From positions 2,382,001 to 2,446,000 of the forward strand of contig NZ_CP011971.1 in the NCBI RefSeq assembly GCF_001579945.1: DNA of 64,000 nucleotides, given 5' to 3'. The translations under genes were made by a program, and so were the position numbers. This DNA is from Steroidobacter denitrificans (GTDB lineage Bacteria; Pseudomonadota; Gammaproteobacteria; Steroidobacterales; Steroidobacteraceae). Positions 1 through 8,474 of the stretch are shown piece by piece. The notes under the pieces were generated by a model. That model had not been told where the DNA came from and ran no database searches. It saw nothing but the letters and a program-made list of their open reading frames with translations. Every line of letters begins with the position of its first letter. The stretch's first letter is position 1.

Positions 1-2329
1 CATCGAGATCGAGCAAGCTGCGGTACACGTAATCGTTGTGTTCGCCCATCGCAGGCGTTGGGCCACTCACCACGGGGGGAGTCCTCGTGAACAACCACGG
101 CGTCGCATAGATATCGCAAGGCTCATAGCTGCCGCCGGTATGGGCAATGACCAGATCCCGTCCGGCGAATACTTCGTGCGTACGGCACTCCTGCAGTTCC
201 AGTACCGGAGCCGCGGCCAAACCTGCCGAAGCGAGAATCTCGACCGCCTCATCACGATCCAGGGTCTCGCACCACTTGCGAATCGCCTCGCCGATTTCAT
301 CGGCACGTTGGCGGCGTATCTCCGGCTTCCGCAATCGCTCGTCCGCCGACCAGTCGGCGCGACCCAGCACCGTGCACAGGGCGATCCAATCCCCTTCGTC
401 GCGCACCACCAATGCCAGCCACCTGCCGCCCCCACGCGTCGCATAGATACCATGCGGGAAATAGCATGGGTGACCATCCCCCCGGATACCCGGCTCCCGA
501 CCGTCGAACTGATAGCCGATGAAAGGCTCACCCATCGAAGCACACATCGATGCCGTCTGGCCAAGATCGACGAACTGACCCTGACCGGTACGATTGCGAT
601 GCGCTAGAGCAGCGAGCGCTCCGATGACGCCCTGGATTGCCTGCGTAGTGTCTCCAAGTCCGAAAGCCATGAACCCCGTGGCATCCTCGGTGTCCGGATA
701 GCCGACCAGTTTGTCCAGTCCGGAATAACCAGAGGCGATCGCAGCAAACCCGCGCATGTCACGTTTGGGTCCCTGCTGTCCTGCCATGCTCATCGAAACG
801 ACGATGATCTTGGGATTCTCCGCGGCGAGATCGGCATAACCAAGCCCGTTCTTGGCCATCACTCCAGCCGCGAAATTATCCATCACGATGTCGCATCGGG
901 TCGCCAGCTTGCGCACCAGAGCTGAGCCGCGCGGATCGGCGATGTTGAACGTAGCCGATTTCTTGGAACGGTTGTTGTGGCAGAAGAAATACGCATTATG
1001 CGGATACAGACGCATATTGTCCGGACGCAAGGTCGTCTCGACCCGGATCACCTCGGCACCCATGTCGGCAAGCAGCTGTCCCGCCATCGGCCCGGCCCAG
1101 TTCCAGCCGAAGTCGAGCACGCGCACGCCGCTGAGCGCGGTTCCCGAAGCACCCGCTTTTTCCTGTAACAGGCGCGGAGTATGTTTCCTTGCACGCAGCC
1201 GGGCGCCGTCGCCGTCGAGCGCCGGTCCCGATGACCTGATCGCCGTCGGAGTCCGCTCCAACAGATATCCTGGTTTGGGAATGCGAACATCGACATCTCC
1301 GACCTCTACATGGCCCCACTGGTTGCGGAACGCCAGCTGATCGCTCTCCAGCACTTCCGCAATGTCGTTGACGGAGCCGATGATCACTCCGTTGTCCTTC
1401 GCGAGGGCCTGCAACTGGGCACGGGTATGGCGCTTGAGCCAACCACGGAAGGCAAGATCGACCTCTCCACCCTCATCCAAGGTACCGAGATGAAGCGAAT
1501 CGCGATTCTTCTCGTCCTGCGCCCAAGCGGGATCGCCCATCAGCTTGATATAACCGAGCCATTGCCTACCGTGGATCGTGGCGATGCACACGTAACCGTC
1601 CGCGGCTTCGAAAAAGCCGGTCGGGTAAAGTGCTCCTTTGATGATCCGGCCGGCACGCTTCCATTCGATACGACGTTTCGCGGTCGCCAACGACATACCG
1701 CCGACCTGATAGGCAAGTACGTGAGCCGACGAAATATCGATGCCCTGGCCCAAGCCGGAGCGATCGCGTTCATGGAGCGCGCATAGTGCGGCTGCCAAAC
1801 CGTGAAAGCCTGTCTGGTAGTCGGCCTGATCAAAAGGTAGCGGCAGAGGCGCACGATCGGGCCGTCCGATTGCTACCGGCAACGCGCTCAGGGCCTGGAC
1901 CGTCAGATCGGCCCCGGCGCGGTGCGCCCATTTTCCGGTACGTCCATACGGTGAGATCGAAACCGCGATCAAATGAGGATGGCGTGCCCGGATGGCTTCG
2001 AAATCAAGACTCCACCGCTGCCGTTCCTCCATGGTGAGACTTTCGACCAGGACATCGGCCGCGCTCAACATCGAATGGAAGAATTCCAGATCGCCCGGCG
2101 TGTCTAGATCCGCCACGACACTGCGCTTACCTGCGTTCAGCAAATGGAAAAAACCACCGTCGTGATTCGACGTACCGTCCGCGAACGGACCGCGTCGGCG
2201 CGAGGTATCGCCTCCGGGCGGCTCGATCTTGATCACCTCGGCGCCAAGATCCGCAAAAAGACGAGCGCAGAACGGCGCAGCCACGCCGGCGCCATACTCG
2301 ATGACGCGCAGATGTGCGAGCGCACTCAT
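1..2329 (-). CDS. Tandem-domain CaiB/BaiF family (class III) CoA-transferase, 3' end cut by window edge
   Basis: One uninterrupted minus-strand frame starts with ATG at 2329 and is still open at base 1, giving about 776 visible residues. It holds two consecutive CaiB/BaiF modules. The first opens with LRVIEYGAGVAAPFCARLFADLG; the second, from about residue 405, opens with GVRVLDFGWNWAGPMAGQLLADMG. Each is followed by the family's GAEVI(K/R)(I/V)E segment. Class III transferases move CoA between acids and acyl-CoAs. Single-domain enzymes are about 400 residues, so this is a fused double copy of roughly 800 and only a short tail should be missing. The start overlaps the stop of the upstream dehydratase by four bases (ATGA), so the two are probably translationally coupled. 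The substrate cannot be read from sequence. Confidence 0.88.
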   Translation of the reverse strand, partial: MSALAHLRVIEYGAGVAAPFCARLFADLGAEVIKIEPPGGDTSRRRGPFADGTSNHDGGFFHLLNAGKRSVVADLDTPGDLEFFHSMLSAADVLVESLTMEERQRWSLDFEAIRARHPHLIAVSISPYGRTGKWAHRAGADLTVQALSALPVAIGRPDRAPLPLPFDQADYQTGFHGLAAALCALHERDRSGLGQGIDISSAHVLAYQVGGMSLATAKRRIEWKRAGRIIKGALYPTGFFEAADGYVCIATIHGRQWLGYIKLMGDPAWAQDEKNRDSLHLGTLDEGGEVDLAFRGWLKRHTRAQLQALAKDNGVIIGSVNDIAEVLESDQLAFRNQWGHVEVGDVDVRIPKPGYLLERTPTAIRSSGPALDGDGARLRARKHTPRLLQEKAGASGTALSGVRVLDFGWNWAGPMAGQLLADMGAEVIRVETTLRPDNMRLYPHNAYFFCHNNRSKKSATFNIADPRGSALVRKLATRCDIVMDNFAAGVMAKNGLGYADLAAENPKIIVVSMSMAGQQGPKRDMRGFAAIASGYSGLDKLVGYPDTEDATGFMAFGLGDTTQAIQGVIGALAALAHRNRTGQGQFVDLGQTASMCASMGEPFIGYQFDGREPGIRGDGHPCYFPHGIYATRGGGRWLALVVRDEGDWIALCTVLGRADWSADERLRKPEIRRQRADEIGEAIRKWCETLDRDEAVEILASAGLAAAPVLELQECRTHEVFAGRDLVIAHTGGSYEPCDIYATPWLFTRTPPVVSGPTPAMGEHNDYVYRSLLDLD

Positions 2330-3537
2330 GATGGCATCTCCGGTCTGCTCGGTAGCTGGACCGTGGCGCTGCCCACCGAGGTCTGCTCCCCGCGCGGATG
2401 ACTGACGGTCGATACCTCGAGGTCGACCAGGCGCTCATTGCCGACTACACGTTTTTCTTTGACCTTGGCGTATAGGCGGATCGCGTCACCCTGCCAATGG
2501 AAGGCGAGAAACCTCACCTGCAGTCTGCGCATGCAACCGTGATCACCCGCCCACGAAGTCAGCAACTGGCTGTACCACGCCAGCCGTTCGAAACCGGCTT
2601 CGTACGCAGCCGGCATGCCGAGATACCTCCGGCAGCGCTCGTTCGTCCAATGAATCGCGACCGGCGGCTCCGGTACATTCTCCTCGTTGCGGATCGCCAA
2701 CGCCGGATAGCGATCGAACAGCGCGAGCGCCATTTCATGGCCGACGAACCACCCCCCGGCGCCGCGCACGAATTCGAAGGCAAGCTTGCTCGTGAGCGTC
2801 ACCGGACCCTTGATCAAGTAAGGAACCTCGCTGCCGATCTCCACATCCTCGAAATACAGTGGTTCGGCCCCGCGACGATTGGTATTGTTCTGCTGACGAT
2901 ACTCGTTCCAGACGCCCTCCAGTGCCTCGTCGGTCCATTGGATCGGTTCGATCTTCCCGTATTTCGATGACCCCGAGGCCTTCTTTCGTGAAAACCGGTG
3001 CCATGAGGTGCGGTAGAACGCCACCTGCTCTCCGCCCAGAGTATCGATCGTGGTTTCGTAATCCTGCACCCCCGCCCGGCCGCCGGCGAAGTTGCTATCG
3101 ACGATACGCGCTCCGGTCAGCCGGGTCGCAACTTTCATCGGATCTTCGGCGAATAGCGGACGCGTCCATTCGAACTCGCATTCGCGCCATATCGCATGGC
3201 AGCCCGGGAACCCGTCGGTAGCACCGTTCATGGCCTCGGTATAGGCGAGCAGGGTCGGCGGCGCCAGCATTCTCCTCCAAGGAGATCGCTCGGCGTAGGC
3301 AAGATCGACGTAAAGCGGATTTTCGTCGGCAAACCCCCTGGCGAATCGACCGGCAGTTTCGCGACTGATGAAGAAATTGGATTGCCCATAGCCAGGATCC
3401 CATTGATTGGGCATCAGGAATCCGCGCATCAACGAACCACGTTCGGTCCGTTCCAGCCCTTTTCTCTTGAGCAGGTTATCGAGGTGAGCCTCCGTCACCT
3501 CCCCATAGCCTTCCTTCGACTTCTTTGATGCCGTCAT
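2326..3537 (-). CDS. FAS1-like / MaoC-type acyl-CoA dehydratase (double hotdog)
   Basis: This 403-residue protein resembles the FAS1-like dehydratase/MaoC family, soluble enoyl-CoA hydratases with two hotdog folds. The N-terminal half (about residues 40-180) contains the FADENPLYVD stretch typical of the FAS1-like domain. The C-terminal half (about 220-390) begins YFEDVEIGSEVP, the usual opening of a MaoC-like domain. It is followed by the CoA-transferase with an ATGA overlap, so the pair probably activates and hydrates one acyl-CoA intermediate, for example in steroid side-chain, dicarboxylate or methyl-branched acid breakdown. The pathway is inferred; the family assignment is fairly firm. 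No clear Shine-Dalgarno precedes the ATG at 3537. Confidence 0.8.
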   Translation of the reverse strand: MTASKKSKEGYGEVTEAHLDNLLKRKGLERTERGSLMRGFLMPNQWDPGYGQSNFFISRETAGRFARGFADENPLYVDLAYAERSPWRRMLAPPTLLAYTEAMNGATDGFPGCHAIWRECEFEWTRPLFAEDPMKVATRLTGARIVDSNFAGGRAGVQDYETTIDTLGGEQVAFYRTSWHRFSRKKASGSSKYGKIEPIQWTDEALEGVWNEYRQQNNTNRRGAEPLYFEDVEIGSEVPYLIKGPVTLTSKLAFEFVRGAGGWFVGHEMALALFDRYPALAIRNEENVPEPPVAIHWTNERCRRYLGMPAAYEAGFERLAWYSQLLTSWAGDHGCMRRLQVRFLAFHWQGDAIRLYAKVKEKRVVGNERLVDLEVSTVSHPRGEQTSVGSATVQLPSRPEMPS

Positions 3538-3540
3538 ACG

Positions 3541-4277
3541 TTACTCGACGAAATGATCATGATGATATTGCCGCGGTAGCCGCCGGAGGATTTCATCAAG
3601 CACCGGCTGTCATCGTCGATCTTCGGATACGACGTGTGCTGCGCAGTTAATCGATCCAACGATATCTTTGTCCGTGCCTAAGGCAATAAACCGTGACTGA
3701 AGGAAATCCCCGAGGGACAACCGAACAAGTGGAGCGCCCCGAGATCGATGACACCACCGGTCGAAAGACCGGATCAATCGAAAATCTTCGCTAGATGAGT
3801 GTCAAGATTCGGACCGTGAAAGACTAATGAGCGTAAGGATCTCCTGTGATACCGCACATCGATCTTCTGGACCGCAATAGCCAAACGTTCCTCAAAAGTA
3901 CAAACAGCCCGTCCGGTTTTGTTTTAGCATCATAACAAACGATGACAGGAAGTAAACCGGAACCGTGGTCAGATGCAGATTGCCGACGTTCACCGCATCC
4001 GCGCCGGTAATTGGCAACGGCCGGACACGCACCTGCAACATGCCGGTAGTTATCGAGAACTCGCTTTGCAGGACGCCGAGCTGGTAACCAGTCCGAGCGG
4101 TTCCTTGCCGATATCGGCGACTACGACCGCAGGCGCGGGCAGAGCCCAGACAGCAGATGCCGTGTCGCGCAGTAGATCCGGCCTTGCGATGCAGAGTGCC
4201 TCGCCAGGCAACCGATACTGCCTCGCCAATCGGTCTTGCCGGCTCAAATGCCGGCAGCCGTGATGCTCACGTCTACG
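3541..4277. other. Unassigned 737-bp gap with an inverted repeat
   Basis: No gene recognised. A plus-strand frame of 96 codons (3973-4263) and a minus-strand frame of 65 codons (4050-4247) exist, but neither looks like a known protein and their composition is that of random GC-rich frames. At about 3918-3962 there is an interrupted inverted repeat with arms TCCGGTTT and AAACCGGA, enclosing an inner TTTGTT/AACAAA pair. The right half may be decayed coding sequence. The left half should hold the promoter for the dehydratase operon. Confidence 0.4.
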
Positions 4278-5771
4278 TTAGTTATCCCGATTTCCCGGCC
4301 CGGCGCCTGTAATGCGGCGCCTGTAATGTGCGCCGCAGCTGGTGGTGCGGCGGGTGGCGGCGAGCAGCATGTGCTCGGCCAGAAGCAATCGTGCCTGGTC
4401 CAGGAGCGCGGCGGCCGGCACCGTCTTGCGCAATCGTGCCACGATCTCGAGCCCTTCGGCGAGACCCGCGGTGCTGCGCACCACGCCCATGCAACGCCAC
4501 ATCACCTCGCGCAATGTTCGGCCCGGCTCCTCCTGTGGCAGTATCGTTTGTTCGATGTGCGCCACACGCCCCGGTGCAGCGGCGCCAAGTCGTTCGCGGC
4601 TCAGCACCTGTCCCAACCGCCGGCCGAACACCACAGCCTCGAGCAATGAATTGCTCGCCAGCCGGTTTGCGCCATGCATGCCGGTGCACGCCGCTTCGCC
4701 GACCGCCCACAGTCCCGGCAGGCTGGTCCGCCCTTCCAGGTCCACCGCAACCCCCCCCATGTGATAATGCACGGCAGGCGTCACTGGAATGGGTTCCCGG
4801 TGCGGATCGATACCATGGATGCGGCATATCCTGTAGGCCGAGGGAAACGCCTGTTCGACATCGCAGCCGTCCAGACGAGTCGCATCGAGCCTCACGCGCC
4901 GGCCGGCGCTCTGAGCCGCATAGACCGCACGCGACACCACATCACGCGGTGCCAGCTCGGCGAGTGGATGTATCCCTGCCATGATGCCGACACCGTCCTG
5001 ATCGACCAGTTTTGCACCCGCCCCCCGCAGCGCCTCCGTCAGCAAGGGCAGCGGACGCGCCTCGACATCGAGTGCCGTCGGATGGAACTGTACGAACTCG
5101 AGGGCCTCGCTGCGCGCACCCGCCGCCAGCGCCATCGCGACACCGTCGCCGCATGCGCCGACGGGATTGGTCGATCGCGCGAACAGTCCGCCGATACCAC
5201 CGGTCGCAATGACCACCGCCCGAGCTCTGATCGCGGTGGCTCTGCCTTCTTCATCCACGACCACCACGCCGTTCACGCCGTCGTCGTTCATCAATAAACG
5301 GGCGGCGCGCATGCGGCGCAATGTTTCGACGTGGGAAGCGGCTGCGGCTGCCTGCCGCAGCGAATGCATGATTGCGGCACCGGTCGCATCGCCGTCCACA
5401 TGCAAGACACGCGCCCGGCTATGCGCCGCTTCCATATGGGGCGCCCAGCCCTGATCGTCACGCGCGAAGCGTACCCCCAGGGATTCCAGATACGTGGCGG
5501 CGGCGGCGGCTTCGTCACAGACCAGGCGCGCAGCGGCGACATCCACACCCTCGCCGCCGGCGCGCAGCGTATCCTGCAGATGCAACTGCGGGGAATCGGT
5601 CGGACCGACGGCGGCGGCCATTCCACCCTGTGCAAGATCGCTTGCGGCCGATGAGCCGTCGCCGCGATCCGGTGTGACGACCATGACCTGCCGCGCCCTC
5701 GCATTCAGCGCGGTGACCAGTCCGGCTGCGCCGGCGCCCAGGATCAGGACGTCGGCCTCGGCCGAGGTCAT
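4278..5771 (-). CDS. nadB: L-aspartate oxidase
   Basis: NadB oxidises L-aspartate to iminoaspartate with FAD, the first step of de novo NAD synthesis. It can use fumarate as well as oxygen as electron acceptor, so it works anaerobically. The 497-residue protein starts with the FAD dinucleotide fold VLILGAGAAGLVTALNA. It contains the SAASDLAQGGMA segment and the succinate-dehydrogenase-like active-site region HYHMGGVAVDLEGRTSLPGLWAVGEAACTG split over residues 335-365, then HGANRLASNSLLE. The C-terminus (SCGAHYR) corresponds to the family's SRGAHYR end. The start overlaps the nadA stop by ATGA, indicating a nadA-nadB operon read leftwards. Confidence 0.96.
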   Translation of the reverse strand: MTSAEADVLILGAGAAGLVTALNARARQVMVVTPDRGDGSSAASDLAQGGMAAAVGPTDSPQLHLQDTLRAGGEGVDVAAARLVCDEAAAAATYLESLGVRFARDDQGWAPHMEAAHSRARVLHVDGDATGAAIMHSLRQAAAAASHVETLRRMRAARLLMNDDGVNGVVVVDEEGRATAIRARAVVIATGGIGGLFARSTNPVGACGDGVAMALAAGARSEALEFVQFHPTALDVEARPLPLLTEALRGAGAKLVDQDGVGIMAGIHPLAELAPRDVVSRAVYAAQSAGRRVRLDATRLDGCDVEQAFPSAYRICRIHGIDPHREPIPVTPAVHYHMGGVAVDLEGRTSLPGLWAVGEAACTGMHGANRLASNSLLEAVVFGRRLGQVLSRERLGAAAPGRVAHIEQTILPQEEPGRTLREVMWRCMGVVRSTAGLAEGLEIVARLRKTVPAAALLDQARLLLAEHMLLAATRRTTSCGAHYRRRITGAGPGNRDN

Positions 5772-6775
5772 GAGCGTCGTTGTCCGCCCAAGTCAAGCAT
5801 GCGTTGAACCGAGCGGCGTGCCGCGGCGGCGACATCGTCGGCAATCTCGATCTGCGGGCTCATGCGCATCAAGCTGTCGTGAATCTTCGGAAGCGTGATG
5901 CGCTGCATGTGCGGGCAGAGATTGCAGGGTCTGGTGAATTCGGTATCCGGAAAGGCTCCGGACACATTGTCGGCCATGGAGCATTCAGTGATCAGCATTG
6001 CTCGTTCCGGCCTGTGCCGTTCCAGCGCGGCAATCATCCCGGAGGTCGAGCCGACGAAATCGGCGGCACGCTGCACGTCGGGCGGGCATTCCGGATGTGC
6101 CAGCACGAAAACATCGGCCGCACTGCGATACTCCTTGATCTCGGCGCCGGTGAACCGTTCGTGCACCTCGCAACGACCGCGCCACGGAATGATACGTACG
6201 CTCGTATTCGCAGCGACATGTGAAGCCAGGAATTCGTCGGGTACGAAGATCACTTCCGGCGCACCAAGATTTTCGATGATCTCGATGGCATTCGCCGAGG
6301 TGCAGCAGGAATCGCACTCGGCCTTCACCGCCGCGCTGGTATTCACATAGCACACCACCGGTGCCCCCGGATGCGCCGCGCGCAAGGCCCGAACATCCGC
6401 AGCCGTGATCGATTCGGCAAGCGAACAGCCGGCATCCGGAGCGGGCAGCAGCACGGTTTTGTCCGGTGCCAGCAACTTCGCCGTCTCGGCCATGAAGTGC
6501 ACGCCGCACATCACGATGACATCGGCATCCGATTCGGCTGCTGCGCGTGCCAGGGCCAGCGAGTCGCCCTGGATATCGGCGACGCCATGAAAGATTTCCG
6601 GCCGCTGATAATTGTGCGCCAGTATGAGTGCGTTGCGCTGGCGCTTGAGCTCTTCGATACCCTTGACGAGGTCGAAATGCGCACCCCATTCGACATCGGG
6701 CATCAACCGGGATACGCGCGCATAACGCCGCGCATGCTCCGCCATATCGTAGGCAGTTGGGTCAGGGGAAATCAT
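5768..6775 (-). CDS. nadA: Quinolinate synthase, [4Fe-4S] enzyme
   Basis: NadA condenses iminoaspartate with dihydroxyacetone phosphate to quinolinate, using an oxygen-sensitive [4Fe-4S] cluster. The roughly 335-residue protein shows ALILAHNYQRPEI near the N-terminus, the cluster cysteine in VIVMCGVHFMAETAK, the CDSCCTSANA segment and the C-terminal CNLCPHMQ. I chose the ATG at 6775 over the in-frame TTG nine bases upstream; neither has a clear ribosome site. It is the first gene of nadAB and diverges from an FNR-family regulator. An FNR-like box lies in the shared upstream region. The minus-strand hexamer TAATAT at 6812-6807 sits at the right spacing for a promoter driven from that box. Confidence 0.95.
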   Translation of the reverse strand: MISPDPTAYDMAEHARRYARVSRLMPDVEWGAHFDLVKGIEELKRQRNALILAHNYQRPEIFHGVADIQGDSLALARAAAESDADVIVMCGVHFMAETAKLLAPDKTVLLPAPDAGCSLAESITAADVRALRAAHPGAPVVCYVNTSAAVKAECDSCCTSANAIEIIENLGAPEVIFVPDEFLASHVAANTSVRIIPWRGRCEVHERFTGAEIKEYRSAADVFVLAHPECPPDVQRAADFVGSTSGMIAALERHRPERAMLITECSMADNVSGAFPDTEFTRPCNLCPHMQRITLPKIHDSLMRMSPQIEIADDVAAAARRSVQRMLDLGGQRRS

Positions 6776-6806
6776 GCTGGCCAAACAAAAAAGAATATCG
6801 AAGCCA

Positions 6807-6812
6807 ATATTA
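6807..6812 (-). promoter_or_regulatory. Predicted -10 element of the nadAB promoter
   Basis: On the minus strand this reads TAATAT. It is placed so that a transcript would begin near 6800, about 41.5 bp from the centre of the FNR-like box at 6835-6848, which is class II FNR geometry. Prediction from spacing only. Confidence 0.5.
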
Positions 6813-6834
6813 TCGATATCATACCTTGTAGAAC

Positions 6835-6848
6835 TTGATCCAGGTCAA
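6835..6848. promoter_or_regulatory. FNR/DNR-type box shared by nadA and the fnr-like gene
   Basis: The sequence TTGATCCAGGTCAA matches the FNR/ANR/DNR consensus TTGAT-N4-ATCAA with one change (GTCAA, common in DNR sites). It lies between divergent nadA and the regulator gene. Counting 41.5 bp from its centre in each direction gives start sites near 6800 (minus) and 6883 (plus), each with a good -10 hexamer: TAATAT on the minus strand and TATAAA at 6871-6876 on the plus strand. Confidence 0.72.
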
Positions 6849-6870
6849 TTTCACCATCTGCCCTGCTCTG

Positions 6871-6876
6871 TATAAA
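6871..6876 (+). promoter_or_regulatory. Predicted -10 element of the fnr-like gene promoter
   Basis: TATAAA lies about 30 bp right of the centre of the FNR-like box, giving a start near 6883 and a leader of about 60 bases before the ATG at 6946. The geometry suits a class II FNR-activated promoter and implies autoregulation or cross-regulation by the second FNR homologue. Confidence 0.55.
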
Positions 6877-6945
6877 GGCGTTTTCGCAAACTGACTTTTC
6901 GCAAATCGCCGGCTTGACAGCTTGGTTCGGCCAGGGGGGAGCTCC

Positions 6946-7704
6946 ATGAATAACGGCAGAAGCACTGCTGGGCGGACCCGCACCCCGCCGGTCGCCTGCC
7001 GGGCATGCGATCTGAACGAGATCTGCCGCCTGACCGGCCTGATCGCCTTCGAGGGCGGTCGCAGCCGTCAGTCCACCGGCGCCCTGCGAACCGTCCGCTC
7101 AGGTGCCACGCTGTTTCGCGCAGGCGCGCCGGCACACGCCTTGTACGCCGTACGCCAGGGCATGATCAAGACCACACGCATGACGACCGACGGGGACGAA
7201 CGCGTCATTGCATTCCACGCTCCAGGGGAGGTTCTTGGACTGGAAGCATTCAGCATGGGCACCTACGCCTGCGATGCATCCGCGCTGGAGCCATCGATCT
7301 GCTGTGAAGTGCCGCTGCCGCTGCTGGGTGAAGCGAACTCTCATGTCCGGGAACTGTCGATGGCCGTCGTACGCCTGCTCAGCCAGGCCGCCGCGCCCAA
7401 GCATGATCTTGCGCGCGGTTCCGCCCGTCAGCGCGTCACGAACTTCCTGGTCGATCTCGCCGGGCGCCTGAGCAAACGAGGCCTTGATGCGAAACAGCTC
7501 ATACTGAGCATGAGCCGGCAGGAGATTGCCAGTCTGCTCGACACACGCATCGAAACCGTAAGCAGAACGCTGCAGCAGTTGAACCGCGAAAAGGTGATCC
7601 ACGTACGCGGCACCCGAGTAAAACTGCTCGATCTCGGGAAGGCTACGGACGAGACGGCGACGCCTCTCGAACACCCGGGCATGGGACAAGAAAGCGCGGG
7701 ATGA
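6946..7704 (+). CDS. FNR/ANR-type CRP-family oxygen-sensing regulator
   Basis: This 252-residue CRP/FNR protein carries an N-terminal cysteine cluster C-x2-C-x5-C at residues 18, 21 and 27, close to E. coli FNR positions 20, 23 and 29. A further cysteine in the beta-barrel (SICCEVP) is a candidate fourth [4Fe-4S] ligand. The cyclic-nucleotide-like barrel spans about residues 50-150. The C-terminal helix-turn-helix includes IETVSRTL, whose E-x2-SR recognition residues are those that read TTGAT half-sites. The ATG at 6946 follows a strong purine-rich ribosome site (AGGGGGGA), so the frame upstream is not used. It diverges from nadAB across an FNR-like box and is probably the master anaerobic regulator or one of two paralogues; the other is at 60363. 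Confidence 0.93.
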   Translation: MNNGRSTAGRTRTPPVACRACDLNEICRLTGLIAFEGGRSRQSTGALRTVRSGATLFRAGAPAHALYAVRQGMIKTTRMTTDGDERVIAFHAPGEVLGLEAFSMGTYACDASALEPSICCEVPLPLLGEANSHVRELSMAVVRLLSQAAAPKHDLARGSARQRVTNFLVDLAGRLSKRGLDAKQLILSMSRQEIASLLDTRIETVSRTLQQLNREKVIHVRGTRVKLLDLGKATDETATPLEHPGMGQESAG

Positions 7705-7734
7705 TCGCCGCCCGGGATCAAGCGGCGCGGCGTT

Positions 7735-8325
7735 TCATGTGGCCTTGGCCGCCTTGGTCCCCGCGGATCCGGGCTGCAGCATGTTCGCGCCATCGAACAC
7801 GCCTACACGCAGGCCCCGCGCAGTGTAGATCGTCTCGCCATCGACGGCGAGCGAACCGTCTCCGCTCACCATGACGAGCTTGCGGGCAATGACACGCTTG
7901 ATGTCGATCTGGTAGGTGACCCGGGTCGCCTGCGGCAGTACCTGACCAAAAAAACGCACATCTTCGACGCCCAGCGCCCGCCCCATGCCGCGATGGCCGC
8001 TCCACGCCAGGAAGAAGCCGATAAGCTGCCACATGGCATCCAGGCCCAGGCAGCCCGGCATGACCGGATCGCCGCGAAAGTGACAAGCGAAGAACCATAG
8101 CGAAGGATCGATATCGAGTTCCGCGCGCATTTCCCCGCGACCATGCGCACCGCCGCTGGCCGAAATCCAGGTAATGCGATCGATCATCTGCATGGGGCCG
8201 ATCGGCAGCCGCGGCGTATCCGGACCGAACAATCTGCCTTCGCCGCAGGCGATCAGTTCCTCCCGTGTGAAGGAAGACTGCCGATCTCCGGCAGGCACGC
8301 TCAAAGCTGCATGGGTATCGCTCAT
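7735..8325 (-). CDS. fabA: 3-hydroxydecanoyl-ACP dehydratase/isomerase
   Basis: FabA dehydrates 3-hydroxydecanoyl-ACP and isomerises trans-2- to cis-3-decenoyl-ACP, the branch point of oxygen-independent unsaturated fatty-acid synthesis. The 196-residue protein shows the catalytic histidine in [14 protein letters not shown] and the acidic partner in LGLDAMWQL. The family is usually about 170 residues, so there are short extra tails here. The partner fabB lies 4.3 kb away rather than adjacent. No ribosome site precedes the ATG at 8325. The minus-strand hexamer TGTAAT at 8338-8333 would start a transcript at about 8326, one base before the start codon, suggesting a leaderless message. An FNR-like box is centred 42 bp upstream. 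Confidence 0.95.
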   Translation of the reverse strand: MSDTHAALSVPAGDRQSSFTREELIACGEGRLFGPDTPRLPIGPMQMIDRITWISASGGAHGRGEMRAELDIDPSLWFFACHFRGDPVMPGCLGLDAMWQLIGFFLAWSGHRGMGRALGVEDVRFFGQVLPQATRVTYQIDIKRVIARKLVMVSGDGSLAVDGETIYTARGLRVGVFDGANMLQPGSAGTKAAKAT

Positions 8326-8360
8326 GGACGGAATTACATTCCCTGCTCGGACAAGCTGTT

Positions 8361-8374
8361 TTGGTGCGGGTCAA
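8361..8374. promoter_or_regulatory. Weak FNR-like box between fabA and ubiU
   Basis: TTGGTGCGGGTCAA differs from TTGAT-N4-(A/G)TCAA by one base in the left half and uses the DNR-like GTCAA right half. Its centre is 42 bp upstream of the predicted fabA start and about 107 bp upstream of the ubiU ATG. Two more GTCAAG/TTGATTCA half-sites follow at about 8384-8440. Tentative. Confidence 0.35.
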
Positions 8375-8474
8375 GCGAATGTGGGTCAAGCACGACTTTT
8401 GAGAGGCCCGCTTGATTCAAGACCACGGTTTGATTCATCGCAATGTGGCCTGGCGACACGCGGGCATACTATAC

